DNA of 64,000 nt, taken from JBMOKU01 sp049324315 (lineage in GTDB: Bacteria > Bacillota > Clostridia > Peptostreptococcales > Thermotaleaceae). Each line of letters opens with the position of its first letter. Position 1 is the stretch's first letter. The notes below the pieces were generated by a model. It was not told the DNA's origin. It made no database searches and saw only the letters and a list, made by a program, of their open reading frames with translations. Location of the stretch: assembly GCA_049324315.1 (NCBI GenBank), contig JBMOKU010000009.1, positions 61,720 to 125,719 of the forward strand, written 5' to 3'. Shown here piece after piece: positions 1 to 8,276 of the stretch. Both the position numbers and the translations under genes were made by a program.

Positions 1-184
1 CCCATTTGAGTGTCTGAGTTTTTTTTTATTTACGGCTGATTGATCGTCGTAGCTGTATCAACTATGGTAGTAAAGTGATGACCAAGTTCTTTAGCGAGTA
101 TATATAAGAGGATCGGGGTTGAATCATGGTGGCCCTAAATCATTCTAATAAAAAAAACGGATCACTCCGGTTTTTTCTAATTCT

Positions 185-301
185 TTATTCTTTTTTCTTC
201 AAAGTCCCATCTGGGTTATATTTCGGCTTGATCAGACTAATATGCTTTTCGATCTGCTTAAGCGCTTCTTCAGGTTTATCAGGCCTTTCGTCAATACTCA
301 T
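185..301 (-). pseudogene. 3' end fragment of an unidentified gene (copy 1 of 2)
   Basis: A 38-codon reading frame on the minus strand ends in a lysine-rich tail (KYNPDGTLKKKE) and runs into a small hairpin with a T-tract (about 151-176). It has no ribosome binding site at its ATG. A related tail (NYNPNGVLKKKD) with the same downstream hairpin lies at 1643-1740. The two copies look like remnants of the same gene end. I do not recognise the parent family. Confidence 0.4.
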
Positions 302-329
302 ACTATATGACGCTTTTATAAAATATGAT

Positions 330-1421
330 TTACTTCATAAAATGTTTTAGCTCTTCCTCAAATGATATTTTATCTATATTCCTTTCCTGCAACACAGTTT
401 TGATATCATTAAAGCATTCATCTAAATTCTCTAACTGATTATCAGTATATGTTTTAACCGTAATTCCAAAGTCGTCAAAATATTTATTTCTCTTCTCCAT
501 TTCATTGGCCCATTTAATTTTCAATTCTTCATTAAGCTGTTTCTGATTTTTTGTCGTTATTCCAGAAATAGCCATGTGGGTGGAGTGCGGGCTCAATTCA
601 AACCCTATAAGTTTTTCAGTATGAATATTTAGTACAGAAAAATCAATGCGATATTTATGTTCATCCTCTAATCCGGCATATCTAATTTCTGGTATTAGAA
701 ATGGTTCTTCCATGATATTAGTAGAGTTCTTTAAGTAACTAATGTATCTGTCGCAAATGCCTTTTTCATATTTTGAATTTGATATCCTTTTTAGAATACT
801 CTCATAAAACGCATAAAATTGTCCTACTTCTGTGAACTTGATCCTTTCTCGACTCTCCGGATTAATCAAGCCTTCGTGCATTATATGTCCTATAGTCCAA
901 TATTTATAATTTACTCTTCTAACTTCACTAACATCATTTGTCCACTGATTTTTCCGGTAGGCGGGTGCAATTATTAATCCCCAAATCAACTTATTATCAC
1001 CAAACCAAAGAGTCCATAATTGTCTGCTAGGTTTTGCTCTAGTTCTTGCAAAGTAATTACGATAAAAATTTCTTTCTAAAAAAATAAATGTATAATTCCT
1101 CAATAACTCATCATTCATAATTTTTATTAACATTGGTTCTATATAAGAGTTAGTCTTATAATTATATTCTTTTCTATTTCCATATTTATTTCTAAGTCCA
1201 TGCAACCATTTAGCAATAAAGTCATTTGGTGTCTCAAATTTTAGCCTAATACTATCTACAAAACTAGTATTATGCATACCAATAACTGCATGGAAACTAT
1301 GAAGTGTAGGGCTTCTGTCGAGTCCTTCTTCAGTACACAATATTTTATATCTTTCGATAGCCTTACTTCTTAGATTCCTTAATTCTTCATCAAGTTGTTT
1401 TTCTAGATCTCTATAATTCAT
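330..1421 (-). CDS. Uncharacterised 363-aa protein with a nuclease-like motif
   Basis: A soluble protein of 363 residues, rich in Lys, Glu and Tyr, with no signal peptide or membrane segment. I do not recognise the family with confidence. Near residues 245-285 there is an E...YRIDF...IGFELSPHSTH arrangement that resembles the D-x(n)-E-x-K core of PD-(D/E)XK nucleases, with Ser in place of the usual Lys. The N-terminal part is basic and aromatic. The gene stands alone, flanked by two copies of a short gene-end repeat (185-301 and 1643-1740), which suggests an acquired island. A ribosome binding site (AGGAG) precedes the ATG. A role in defence or DNA processing is only a guess. Confidence 0.75.
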   Translation of the reverse strand: MNYRDLEKQLDEELRNLRSKAIERYKILCTEEGLDRSPTLHSFHAVIGMHNTSFVDSIRLKFETPNDFIAKWLHGLRNKYGNRKEYNYKTNSYIEPMLIKIMNDELLRNYTFIFLERNFYRNYFARTRAKPSRQLWTLWFGDNKLIWGLIIAPAYRKNQWTNDVSEVRRVNYKYWTIGHIMHEGLINPESRERIKFTEVGQFYAFYESILKRISNSKYEKGICDRYISYLKNSTNIMEEPFLIPEIRYAGLEDEHKYRIDFSVLNIHTEKLIGFELSPHSTHMAISGITTKNQKQLNEELKIKWANEMEKRNKYFDDFGITVKTYTDNQLENLDECFNDIKTVLQERNIDKISFEEELKHFMK

Positions 1422-1642
1422 CTTATAATTCTCCTTACTTTACGTCTTCTATATAAATGTTATATAACTTTTGTATTCGCGACATAATATCAGGGATACT
1501 TCTGTATGCTACTATTTCAAAATTCGACATCTTGTCAGAATTTCCTTGTAAAATTCAATACAACCGTATGACAAATTTCTACATATATGATAAATAAAAG
1601 CTCAACCATTGGCTGAGCCTAAATCATAATAAAAAAAACTGA

Positions 1643-1740
1643 TTACTCCGGTTTCTTCTCATCCTCTTTATCTTTCTTTTTCAACACCCCGTTTGGATTA
1701 TAATTTAACTTGATTAATTGCATGTACTCTTCGATCTGCT
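1643..1740 (-). pseudogene. 3' end fragment of an unidentified gene (copy 2 of 2)
   Basis: On the minus strand the frame reads EQIEEYMQLIKLNYNPNGVL followed by a KKKDKEDEKKPE tail and stop. It parallels the fragment at 185-301 (KQIEKHISLIKPKYNPDGTL). Both are followed by an ACCGGAGT...T-tract sequence. No start codon with a ribosome binding site is visible. The pair brackets the unknown gene at 330-1421. Confidence 0.4.
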
Positions 1741-1761
1741 CTATATAAGAAATATATTAAA

Positions 1762-1800
1762 AATATGAGAGAACTGCTACGAGAGCAGCCCTCACATATT
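1762..1800 (-). terminator. Rho-independent terminator of the 1799-3772 gene
   Basis: The inverted repeat AATATGTGAGGgCTGCT / AGCAGttCTCTCATATT followed by T residues, read on the minus strand, overlaps the stop codon of the preceding gene. Confidence 0.75.
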
Positions 1801-3772
1801 ATTTGGTTATTTGAATCTCTTTACTTGTAGGGAACCATAATATATTGGCTCCGAGTTTTTCAGATACATATCGTAAAGGCACCAGCGTGCGTCCATTAAC
1901 TATTATTGGAGAAGTATCGAAACCTGACAGAGGTTGATCAATTACCATTGTTAGAGTTTTTCCATCAAGTTTTAGTTGTACTGTTTTTGTTTCCTCATCC
2001 CAAGCTACTTCTACGCCTAAGTTTTCAGCTATAAATCTGACTGGAACCATTGTTCTATTATTGATAATAATCGGTGCCGCATCATTAGCCTTATTTACGC
2101 CATTTACTTTTGAATTCAGGCTATCAATCGTTAAGCTAATGCTTTTCATTTTATTAGCTTTCACAACACCGTAGAAACTAAATTGGTCTGTAAAGAAAGT
2201 GAGAGTTTTCTTTTCAGGATCATATGTACCACCTAGTAATACAGGAATTATATTACCCTTGTTATCTTTTTTATACCGAATTCCTGTTAATTGAGAAATT
2301 TCTTTTTCTGTTAAGTGCATTTCTGATAAATCAATTGTAATGGCAACAGGCTCAGAAAAACTTTTAATGACTTGTGTAGATCCACTACTAGATACAATCT
2401 GTGCTGTTAAATCAAATACTTTCCCGCCTATTCTAAATATTCCTGTACTATCACCAAAAGGTGTATTGCTAAGAATTTCTTTTGCTTGATCTTCCGTTAG
2501 CGATTTTGCACCTATTTCTAACTTTGAACCAGTATTGTTTAAAGACTGTGCTAACTCAGTAGTCATTAAGGACTGTGGAGCAAACAATAAAGAAATACCT
2601 TCTTTTTCAATTGTTAAAGACTTATTACTACTCGCTAGATTATCGATGATACTTGGAGAAATCTTAACTTTAGCGTCAGCATCATTTGACAAAGAAATAA
2701 TCGGTGAACTATCACTTTTTATTGCTTCACTAAGTTCGTCATCGGCATTGACATTTGAGGATGTAGGGGTCTGTATTGTGCTACCGCCACCTCCACCTGA
2801 TCCACCACCTGAAGATTTTATAACAGTAGCGAATTTATATGTACCACCCAACGCTGTAGGATTATGTGGGATCACAGTTATGGTAGCATCACCTGCAGAA
2901 CCCACCTGACATAGCATTGGCATTTGCATTGCGGAAATTTTAGTTTTATCGTCATAAACTGCGATATTCACCGTTGTGTCATCGACTCTTGAAAAACTAA
3001 CTAATTCCATTCCATTAACACTAGCATAATAGGTATTTATGTAGTCATCAAGTTCAGCTTGAGATGACCACTTTGCATTTTCAAGTTTTAAATCAAATAC
3101 TTCAGGTGCTGATGACTCAGGTCTTGATGCAAAACCGTCCTTTATTAACTCACGTATTACCAGTGCTGCAGCATCAGAAGTAGCAAATTTGTGATTTTCA
3201 TACACTGTAGGTATCTGTTCTAGATAAATGTAATTAATGTTTATAGTATCTACACCAACTGCGTATGTATATGTCCCAGAACTAACATAAGAGTCTCTTG
3301 AATCAATAGTGACGTTCACATCTCCGTTACCAAGTACTTCAGTGAGAAGAGGTATTCGGGCTATTAATTCATAATCACGATAAGCATCAGGATTATATAC
3401 ATCTGCTTGAACGATTTCATCTGAAAGCCTTGTAAAAGTGGCAAATGTATTTCCATAAATAGATGGTTCTGACTGCATTTCTTCAAGAAAAGTGCTATTC
3501 TCAAAATCACTATCTGTTAGCCATTTAGCATTTTCAAGTCGTATCCAAAAAATTGCATGTTCTGTCCCAAACAGCTTTGCATATCCTTCCTCAATATATA
3601 AAATTGGTCGAGGATCAGAATTAAACTTATGACCCTTAAGAACAACAGAAACACCAGAAACTCCATTATCAGAATAAGCAAAGACAGTATAATTACTTGA
3701 ATATAATGGAGCTAAGAATACTAACTGAAGACAAATAAGTAAGCAAATGAGAAGACTTATATTCCTTTTCAT
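1799..3772 (-). CDS. Secreted protein with two tandem domains and C-terminal copper-amine-oxidase-N-like domain
   Basis: The 657-residue product starts with a signal peptide (residues 1-32: KR, then a long Leu/Ile/Phe run). Two related domains follow (about 45-180 and 190-320), each with an 'LENAKW' motif and each ending in a '(S/L)GGTY.(Y/F)A' motif. A Gly/Ser linker (about 323-332) leads to a middle domain. The C-terminal 110 residues hold two 'NxRTxVPxRxxxExLG' motifs, the hallmark of the copper-amine-oxidase N-terminal-like domain that is common on clostridial extracellular proteins and that probably has no oxidase activity. The start is set by AAGGAGG eight bases upstream of ATG. It is probably a cell-surface protein; its ligand is unknown. 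Two other proteins in this window (5289-6323 and 58229-59719) carry the same domain type. Confidence 0.85.
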   Translation of the reverse strand: MKRNISLLICLLICLQLVFLAPLYSSNYTVFAYSDNGVSGVSVVLKGHKFNSDPRPILYIEEGYAKLFGTEHAIFWIRLENAKWLTDSDFENSTFLEEMQSEPSIYGNTFATFTRLSDEIVQADVYNPDAYRDYELIARIPLLTEVLGNGDVNVTIDSRDSYVSSGTYTYAVGVDTININYIYLEQIPTVYENHKFATSDAAALVIRELIKDGFASRPESSAPEVFDLKLENAKWSSQAELDDYINTYYASVNGMELVSFSRVDDTTVNIAVYDDKTKISAMQMPMLCQVGSAGDATITVIPHNPTALGGTYKFATVIKSSGGGSGGGGGSTIQTPTSSNVNADDELSEAIKSDSSPIISLSNDADAKVKISPSIIDNLASSNKSLTIEKEGISLLFAPQSLMTTELAQSLNNTGSKLEIGAKSLTEDQAKEILSNTPFGDSTGIFRIGGKVFDLTAQIVSSSGSTQVIKSFSEPVAITIDLSEMHLTEKEISQLTGIRYKKDNKGNIIPVLLGGTYDPEKKTLTFFTDQFSFYGVVKANKMKSISLTIDSLNSKVNGVNKANDAAPIIINNRTMVPVRFIAENLGVEVAWDEETKTVQLKLDGKTLTMVIDQPLSGFDTSPIIVNGRTLVPLRYVSEKLGANILWFPTSKEIQITK

Positions 3773-4065
3773 ATGTTTTCCTCCTTATAAACAGACTAAA
3801 GGTATTATAACATTTTCACTTACAACAAATTGTAAAAACATGTCGAAACAATAAAAAAGAATAGCCCTTTTTTTCTTTTGTCTAAATCAAAATCTGAATT
3901 GGTGCAAGTCACTAAGAAAGATAAAAACCAGAATGATATTTACACCGGGTTCTTTTCTTTGTTATATGGGAGGAAATGTTGTTAATTTTACACTTAGCAA
4001 ATAAAACAATAGGAATAAAATGACGCTCGAAATAATGACGTCTTTCTATTCCTATTAGGAAAATT

Positions 4066-4218
4066 TTACCTTAAATAATAAGTGCTTGGACTATATCCCA
4101 GTCCGTATCCAAGCCCAACATCATATGGAAAGAACGGGATATTTGGTTCGGGATAGAAAAATATATGACAAATGTTACCCAGTGGATAATAAAAATTATA
4201 GAAATTTATTTTTTTCAA
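4066..4218 (-). CDS. Small Tyr/Pro/Gly-rich protein (50 aa), TTG start
   Basis: A 50-codon frame starts at TTG with a strong AAAGGAGG seven bases upstream. It encodes a Lys-Lys start, an aromatic and Pro-rich middle (FYPEPNIPFFPY) and a repetitive GLGYGLGYSPSTYY end. A hairpin of AATAGGAATA / TATTCCTATT lies downstream at about 4011-4059. The composition resembles small spore-coat or surface peptides, but I do not recognise a family. The strong ribosome binding site and the terminator are the main support. It is transcribed divergently from the PHP gene at 4355. Confidence 0.55.
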   Translation of the reverse strand: MKKINFYNFYYPLGNICHIFFYPEPNIPFFPYDVGLGYGLGYSPSTYYLR

Positions 4219-4354
4219 ACATGCACCTCCTTTCCAGCAGTATAGATTATGAAAGGGAAAGAAAAGTGTGACAAGCCTCCTGAATAGATATCTGATATAA
4301 TAGGTGTATCGAATAGACTGCTGCCCTGTGGCAGCAAAAGGGAGGCGTTGTTTA

Positions 4355-5074
4355 ATGAAGATCGTGGCAGATTTGCATGTCCATACGATAGCGAGCGGCC
4401 ATGCTTATAATACAATATTGGAGATGACGCAAAGTGCCGGAGAGAAAGGTTTGGAGCTAATGGCAGTAACGGATCATGGGCCGGAAATGCCGGGAGGTCC
4501 ACATCGCCATTATTTTTCGAATTTGAGGGTTTTGCCTACAAACATCAATGGCGTGGAGGTGTTGAAGGGGGTAGAGGCCAACATTCTGAATTGCGAGGGG
4601 AATTTGGATTTGGAGAATCGTTACCTGGAAAAGTTGGATATTGTACTGGCTGGATTTCATGAGGACTGTATCCGTCCGCGAAGTGTTGAGGATAATACCG
4701 CCACGCTGATTAAAGTGATTCAGAATCCCTTTGTGAATGTTATTGTTCATCCGGGCAATCCAAGATTCAAGGTGGATTATGATCGGGTTGTTGCAGCAGC
4801 GGCAGATCATCATGTTGCTGTAGAAATTAATAATGGCTCCTTAACGGTGACGCGGGAAGGCAGTGAAGAGAACTGCAGGGAGATAGCTAAACTGTGCAAG
4901 AAATATAGGGCTGTAGTTTCCCTCGGCAGTGATGCCCATTGGCATCAACTGGTAGGGGAATTTCCTAAAGCTATGGAACTGCTGGAGGAGGCAGGAATTA
5001 GTGAGGAGTATGTTTTGAATACTTCTGTGGGTAGAATCAAAGAGTTTTTAAGGGGTAAAAAACATAATGGTTGA
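4355..5074 (+). CDS. PHP-domain phosphoesterase, YcdX type
   Basis: This 239-residue protein belongs to the polymerase and histidinol phosphatase (PHP) superfamily, a trinuclear-metal phosphoesterase fold. Visible metal-binding motifs are DLHVHT (residues 7-12), VTDHGPE, GVEANI, FHED, VIVHPGN and the C-terminal SLGSDAHWH. The length and motif order match the YcdX-like family of predicted phosphatases; the substrate is unknown. The start is the ATG at 4355, about ten bases after GGGAGG; an in-frame upstream start at 4304 lacks a ribosome binding site. A strong terminator follows at once (5082-5120), so the gene is probably monocistronic. Confidence 0.9.
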   Translation: MKIVADLHVHTIASGHAYNTILEMTQSAGEKGLELMAVTDHGPEMPGGPHRHYFSNLRVLPTNINGVEVLKGVEANILNCEGNLDLENRYLEKLDIVLAGFHEDCIRPRSVEDNTATLIKVIQNPFVNVIVHPGNPRFKVDYDRVVAAAADHHVAVEINNGSLTVTREGSEENCREIAKLCKKYRAVVSLGSDAHWHQLVGEFPKAMELLEEAGISEEYVLNTSVGRIKEFLRGKKHNG

Positions 5075-5081
5075 TAATGTC

Positions 5082-5120
5082 AAAAAGTCTTCCTTTGAAT
5101 CTTTCCAAGGAAGACTTTTT
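5082..5120 (+). terminator. Terminator after the PHP phosphoesterase gene
   Basis: AAAAAGTCTTCCTTTG and its near-complement TCCAAGGAAGACTTTTT form a stem with A/T tails on both sides, so it could act in both directions. Confidence 0.9.
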
Positions 5121-5288
5121 GATTATTGTCGATCAAAATTCATAAATTAACCATACTTTCCTCACATATTTTTCACTATTTACTGATACAGTAAATTATG
5201 ATTAGACTTAATTTTGGTAAAGGAGGAAGATGTTGAATTAAGAAATTAGGATGGGAATGATGCACAATGAGCTATAGGAGGGAGATCG

Positions 5289-6323
5289 ATGTTAAAGGTC
5301 AAAAACAAAGTGATTGCATTTACAATTATACTAAGTATTTTTTTATTACCCTATGGTTTAAATGGGTATGCTGAACAGGTGAAAAAAACGGTAGATGCAT
5401 GGTATAATAACATAAAAATTGTTGTTAATGGAACAGAAGTTCAAATGCCCTTTGAACCGTTTATTGTTGATGGAAGAACCTATGTTTCGGTAAGTGCACT
5501 GGCGAATATCTTTAATAAGGACGTTCAATGGGATGGAACCCAGTCAAAGGTAATCATCAATGATAAAGCAGACCCGACAATAACACTCTTAAACGATAGG
5601 ATTATTCAAAAAGATATAGAAATTGCCCAATTACAGGCAATGGTTAATGACTTAGAAACACAATTGGCAAATGCCCAAACGTACAGCGCAGACTTAGGTG
5701 ATGTAGAGGATGATCTTGAAGACGAGTATTCAGAGTATGAGGATATTGAATTTACTATCTATCTCGATGGTGATGAGGATGACATTGAAGTTGAAATTTA
5801 TGTAGATCTTGATGAGTATGAGAGTGAATGGGATGATTTATCAAGCTCTGACATAAAATCCTATCTGCAGGATATCATTGATGATATCTTAGATGCCTTT
5901 GAGGATGCTGATATTGAAGGTTTTATTAAAGATAGCTATAGTAAGGATGTATTGGTTGATTTTTACGGGGATTCAGATGGCGATGTAGTCACAGATATTT
6001 CCGATGTGGATGATACCGATTTAGATGATTTGGAAGAAGCACTAGATGATGAATACTATGATTATTTTGATGATATAGGGTTGTCTGTTGAATTAGAAGG
6101 CGATGAAGATGATATTACTTTTTATGTAAATATTGCTTACGATACATATGAGGATGAGTGGGATGATTTGAGCGAAAGTGATATTGAAGATTTAATGGAA
6201 GATATTTACGAGGATATTTCAGATGAATTTGAGGATGCCGATGTCGTCGGATATATCTATGATATAGATAATGATGATTACCTTGGTCAATATACTGATG
6301 ACGATGGTTATGAAGAAGAATAG
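5289..6323 (+). CDS. Secreted, extremely acidic repeat protein with copper-amine-oxidase-N-like domain
   Basis: A 344-residue protein: signal peptide (residues 1-29), one copper-amine-oxidase-N-like domain (about 40-92, with VDGRTYVSVSALANIF), a short coiled coil (about 95-130), then two homologous acidic domains of about 90 residues (about 145-235 and 255-340). Each acidic domain has the pattern G-D-E-D-D-I ... EWDDLS.SDI ... DAF/DEFEDAD. Asp and Glu dominate the whole second half. The start has AGGAGGGA just upstream. The composition suggests cation (Ca2+) binding or adaptation of a surface protein to high salt or alkaline conditions; this is inference. It seems monocistronic, with a hairpin at 6386-6426. 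Confidence 0.85.
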   Translation: MLKVKNKVIAFTIILSIFLLPYGLNGYAEQVKKTVDAWYNNIKIVVNGTEVQMPFEPFIVDGRTYVSVSALANIFNKDVQWDGTQSKVIINDKADPTITLLNDRIIQKDIEIAQLQAMVNDLETQLANAQTYSADLGDVEDDLEDEYSEYEDIEFTIYLDGDEDDIEVEIYVDLDEYESEWDDLSSSDIKSYLQDIIDDILDAFEDADIEGFIKDSYSKDVLVDFYGDSDGDVVTDISDVDDTDLDDLEEALDDEYYDYFDDIGLSVELEGDEDDITFYVNIAYDTYEDEWDDLSESDIEDLMEDIYEDISDEFEDADVVGYIYDIDNDDYLGQYTDDDGYEEE

Positions 6324-6385
6324 GGATGTGACATAAGCTAAACGGCTTCTATACCGAATTAGTACATGCAAAATGTTAGAGTGAT

Positions 6386-6426
6386 AATAGGCTGGCATAC
6401 GATAATCTTGTTATGCTGGCCTATTT
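6386..6426 (+). terminator. Terminator after the acidic surface protein gene
   Basis: AATAGGCTGGCATA pairs with TATGCTGGCCTATT (two G-U pairs) and is followed by a short T-rich stretch. A second small hairpin (TTTGGCTC...GAGCCTAAA) lies about 15 bases further on. Confidence 0.65.
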
Positions 6427-6550
6427 AATTTCAACAGTTTGGCTCTTTGGAGCCTAAATTGATAAAGATGGCAGTAAGATATGAATGTAGGCAGCAAAAC
6501 CTCCAATTTTATAATACTATTCACGCTTCATACACACTTATGTATATAAG

Positions 6551-6576
6551 AAAAAACCCTGAAAAAATCAGGGTTT
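6551..6576 (-). terminator. Terminator of the cold shock gene
   Basis: AAACCCTGA / TCAGGGTTT with A and T tracts on either side. It lies about 50 bases past the csp stop codon on the minus strand and could work in both directions. Confidence 0.85.
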
Positions 6577-6628
6577 ATCTGGTAGTTTATATACTAAAAT
6601 ATATAATTATTAATATTATACTATTCTA

Positions 6629-6829
6629 TTATAATCTAACTACGTTAGCAGCTTGAGGACCTCTATCACCTTTAACCACTTCAAGTTCTACTTTTTGACC
6701 TTCGTCTAGGCTTTTAAATCCATTTCCTTGAATTGCTGAGAAATGTACAAACACATCTTCTCCACCATCAACTGTGATGAACCCAAAACCTTTTTCGCTG
6801 TTAAACCATTTAACTACTCCTGTTTTCAT
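6629..6829 (-). CDS. csp: Cold shock protein (CspA/CspB family)
   Basis: A 66-residue single cold-shock domain that binds single-stranded RNA and DNA and acts as an RNA chaperone. The RNP1 motif KGFGFI (residues 14-19) and RNP2 motif VFVHF (about 27-31) are intact, as are the VKWFN start and the GPQAANV end. The length is normal for the family. GGAGG lies just upstream of ATG. A consensus sigma-A promoter is visible 40-70 bases upstream (6872-6900). Monocistronic, with its own terminator. Confidence 0.97.
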   Translation of the reverse strand: MKTGVVKWFNSEKGFGFITVDGGEDVFVHFSAIQGNGFKSLDEGQKVELEVVKGDRGPQAANVVRL

Positions 6830-6871
6830 AAAAAACCTCCAAAAAATTATTGTTGCATAAGCAATCTATTC

Positions 6872-6900
6872 ATTTTAACATGATTTGGAATATATGTCAA
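6872..6900 (-). promoter_or_regulatory. Sigma-A promoter of csp
   Basis: On the minus strand TTGACA (6895-6900) and TAAAAT (6872-6877) are separated by 17 bases. The implied leader is short (about 35 nt), so a long cold-box leader is not evident. Confidence 0.75.
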
Positions 6901-6933
6901 TAAGTTTGAACATAAAAGAATAAGAAAATACTC

Positions 6934-6966
6934 TAAGACAGCGGCGCGATAAGCCGAATTGTCTTA
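6934..6966 (-). terminator. Hairpin after the Spo0E-like gene
   Basis: TAAGACA / TGTCTTA with an inner CGGC / GCCG pair forms a two-part stem. It lies 20 bases past the stop codon. It lacks a clear T-tract, so it may be a weak terminator or an mRNA 3' stabiliser. Confidence 0.45.
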
Positions 6967-6987
6967 TCTGTTAACTAGGTGGTTATT

Positions 6988-7161
6988 CTATTTCTTTGTT
7001 AATTGATATTCAGCCAAAAGCCGATCAAGTTGATGACTTACCTCAAGTATCTTCGGATCAAGTAGATTTGGTTCATGTGATGCAACTAATTCATGTAAGC
7101 TTCTGCGGACATCTTCTATTTCAGATTTGAGATTTAGTCGGTTGCCTCTGTTTTCAATCAT
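6988..7161 (-). CDS. Spo0E-like aspartyl-phosphate phosphatase (57 aa)
   Basis: A 57-codon gene. The product matches the Spo0E family, small two-helix proteins that dephosphorylate Spo0A~P and so delay sporulation. The diagnostic C-terminal helix is present as VSHQLDRLLAEYQ, matching the family S..LD.LI..Y pattern, after an N-terminal helix (IEDVRRSLHELV). An AAAGGA site lies nine bases before ATG. The gene is followed by a hairpin (6934-6966). A sequence close to a Spo0A box (7269-7276) lies about 110 bases upstream. The family call rests on the short motif, but the length and motif position fit well. Confidence 0.8.
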   Translation of the reverse strand: MIENRGNRLNLKSEIEDVRRSLHELVASHEPNLLDPKILEVSHQLDRLLAEYQLTKK

Positions 7162-7268
7162 ACACATACATCCTTTCTCGAAGTAAAGTTTCTTGCAAAA
7201 AATGACAATTCAGCTATCGCACCTAATGTAATTTTATTGGAAATTGTGCAACTATATGGAAAAAAATA

Positions 7269-7276
7269 TCGACAAA
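7269..7276 (-). promoter_or_regulatory. Possible Spo0A box upstream of the Spo0E-like gene
   Basis: On the minus strand the sequence reads TTTGTCGA, matching most of the Spo0A binding consensus (TTTGTCRAA). A single short match in AT-rich DNA is weak evidence; its position upstream of a Spo0E-like gene is what makes it worth listing. Confidence 0.3.
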
Positions 7277-7428
7277 ACAAAGAAATGTGAAAAAAGTAGT
7301 GGAATTTGGAGAAAATTGAGTGGAAAAAGAGATAATACTCCTTCAGAAAGGTAGCGTATGTTCCTATCAAAACATCATCAATTGACATTCAGACGTGAAA
7401 TGATTGTGTGATTAATAATGAAAACAAA

Positions 7429-7459
7429 AGATCAGGCTGCCAACGACGGAACCTGATCT
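7429..7459 (-). terminator. Terminator of the 7500-8090 gene
   Basis: AGATCAGG / CCTGATCT stem with a 15-base loop, followed on the minus strand by an A/T-rich stretch. It lies about 40 bases past the stop codon. Confidence 0.65.
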
Positions 7460-7499
7460 ATTATTTATACTTACTTTTTTGCGTGTTGATATGCATAGA

Positions 7500-8090
7500 T
7501 TATTTATTTACTACAATAGCTCCATCCTTTAAGCGAATGATTTGGTCTTTGATCAATATATCTTTACCATCTACTTGCTCATAACGGCCCACTTTAAATT
7601 GCGTAGGGAGTATGTGGATAATCTTTTCCATCGGATAGTTTTTATAGGGAACCATGTCGATGGTGTCTTCCATGGTAGATTGAGGTGGTATATGATATAT
7701 CATACCGTAGGTTGTTGTCCCGCTGGATCCTTCTTTATCAAAAAGGTAGCTTACTTTGATTGCAAGATTATATACATCATAATCGGTATTATTTTTTACA
7801 GTTACTTTTGCATGATGCATGGTACTGGTAGAATAAATATCCAGTACTTCAAAACTAAAGGAATCATAGGTGAAAAGATTAGGATTGGTTTCTGCTGTTA
7901 CACCAGACTCAGGTGGTTGTGTTTCTGAAGGGGTAGTATCTTGTTGATAGCTGACAGCGTTATCTTGCGAATATGTCTCTGTCCCCTGTATGCTAGCAAA
8001 TAGGATGACACCGCCGATTCCGAATAATGCACCAAAAATAACGATGAGGGTCAAAAGTAAAAATACTTGTTTTGCTTGCAGTTTCTTCAT
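7500..8090 (-). CDS. Membrane-anchored protein with an extracellular beta-rich domain, unknown function
   Basis: A 196-residue protein with an N-terminal membrane anchor (about residues 10-33: LLLTLIVIFGALFGIGGVILFA). A Ser/Thr/Gln/Pro linker (about 35-70) leads to a domain of about 120 residues with a 'VTVKNNTDYDVYNLAIKVSY' stretch, typical of FxLYD- or DUF4352-like extracellular beta-sandwich domains. I do not assign a function. The start is the ATG at 8090, with AAAGGA a few bases upstream. The gene is flanked by terminators and looks monocistronic. Confidence 0.75.
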   Translation of the reverse strand: MKKLQAKQVFLLLTLIVIFGALFGIGGVILFASIQGTETYSQDNAVSYQQDTTPSETQPPESGVTAETNPNLFTYDSFSFEVLDIYSTSTMHHAKVTVKNNTDYDVYNLAIKVSYLFDKEGSSGTTTYGMIYHIPPQSTMEDTIDMVPYKNYPMEKIIHILPTQFKVGRYEQVDGKDILIKDQIIRLKDGAIVVNK

Positions 8091-8240
8091 AATATATCCT
8101 TTCGTTTCTATTTATAAAATAAATACGATACATTATTCTACATATTTCGATAATTTCCTATTTGTAATTGATAATTTTAATAAGAATATTCTGCCCAACA
8201 GAGATCATAAATGTATACTTTCTTACACTTTATAAAAAAA

Positions 8241-8267
8241 GTATGGATAGTAAAGGTCTATCCATAC
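8241..8267 (-). terminator. Terminator of the DUF3231-like gene
   Basis: GTATGGATAG / CTATCCATAC stem; on the minus strand it is followed by a T-tract (the complement of AAAAAAA at 8234-8240). Confidence 0.85.
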
Positions 8268-8276
8268 GAGAATATT

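Noticed and set aside
126..350. Plus-strand 74-codon frame
   Set aside because: It lies antisense to the gene-end fragment at 185-301, has no ribosome binding site and codes for low-complexity hydrophobic sequence.
2535..2909. Plus-strand 124-codon frame with a proline run
   Set aside because: It is the antisense reading of the Gly/Ser linker region of the secreted protein at 1799-3772.
4086..4271. Plus-strand 61-codon frame
   Set aside because: It overlaps the minus-strand small gene at 4066-4218, which has a far better ribosome binding site; this frame has none.
7158..7388. Minus-strand 76-codon frame upstream of the Spo0E-like gene
   Set aside because: No clear ribosome binding site, Phe/Tyr-rich low-complexity translation, and it occupies the likely promoter region.
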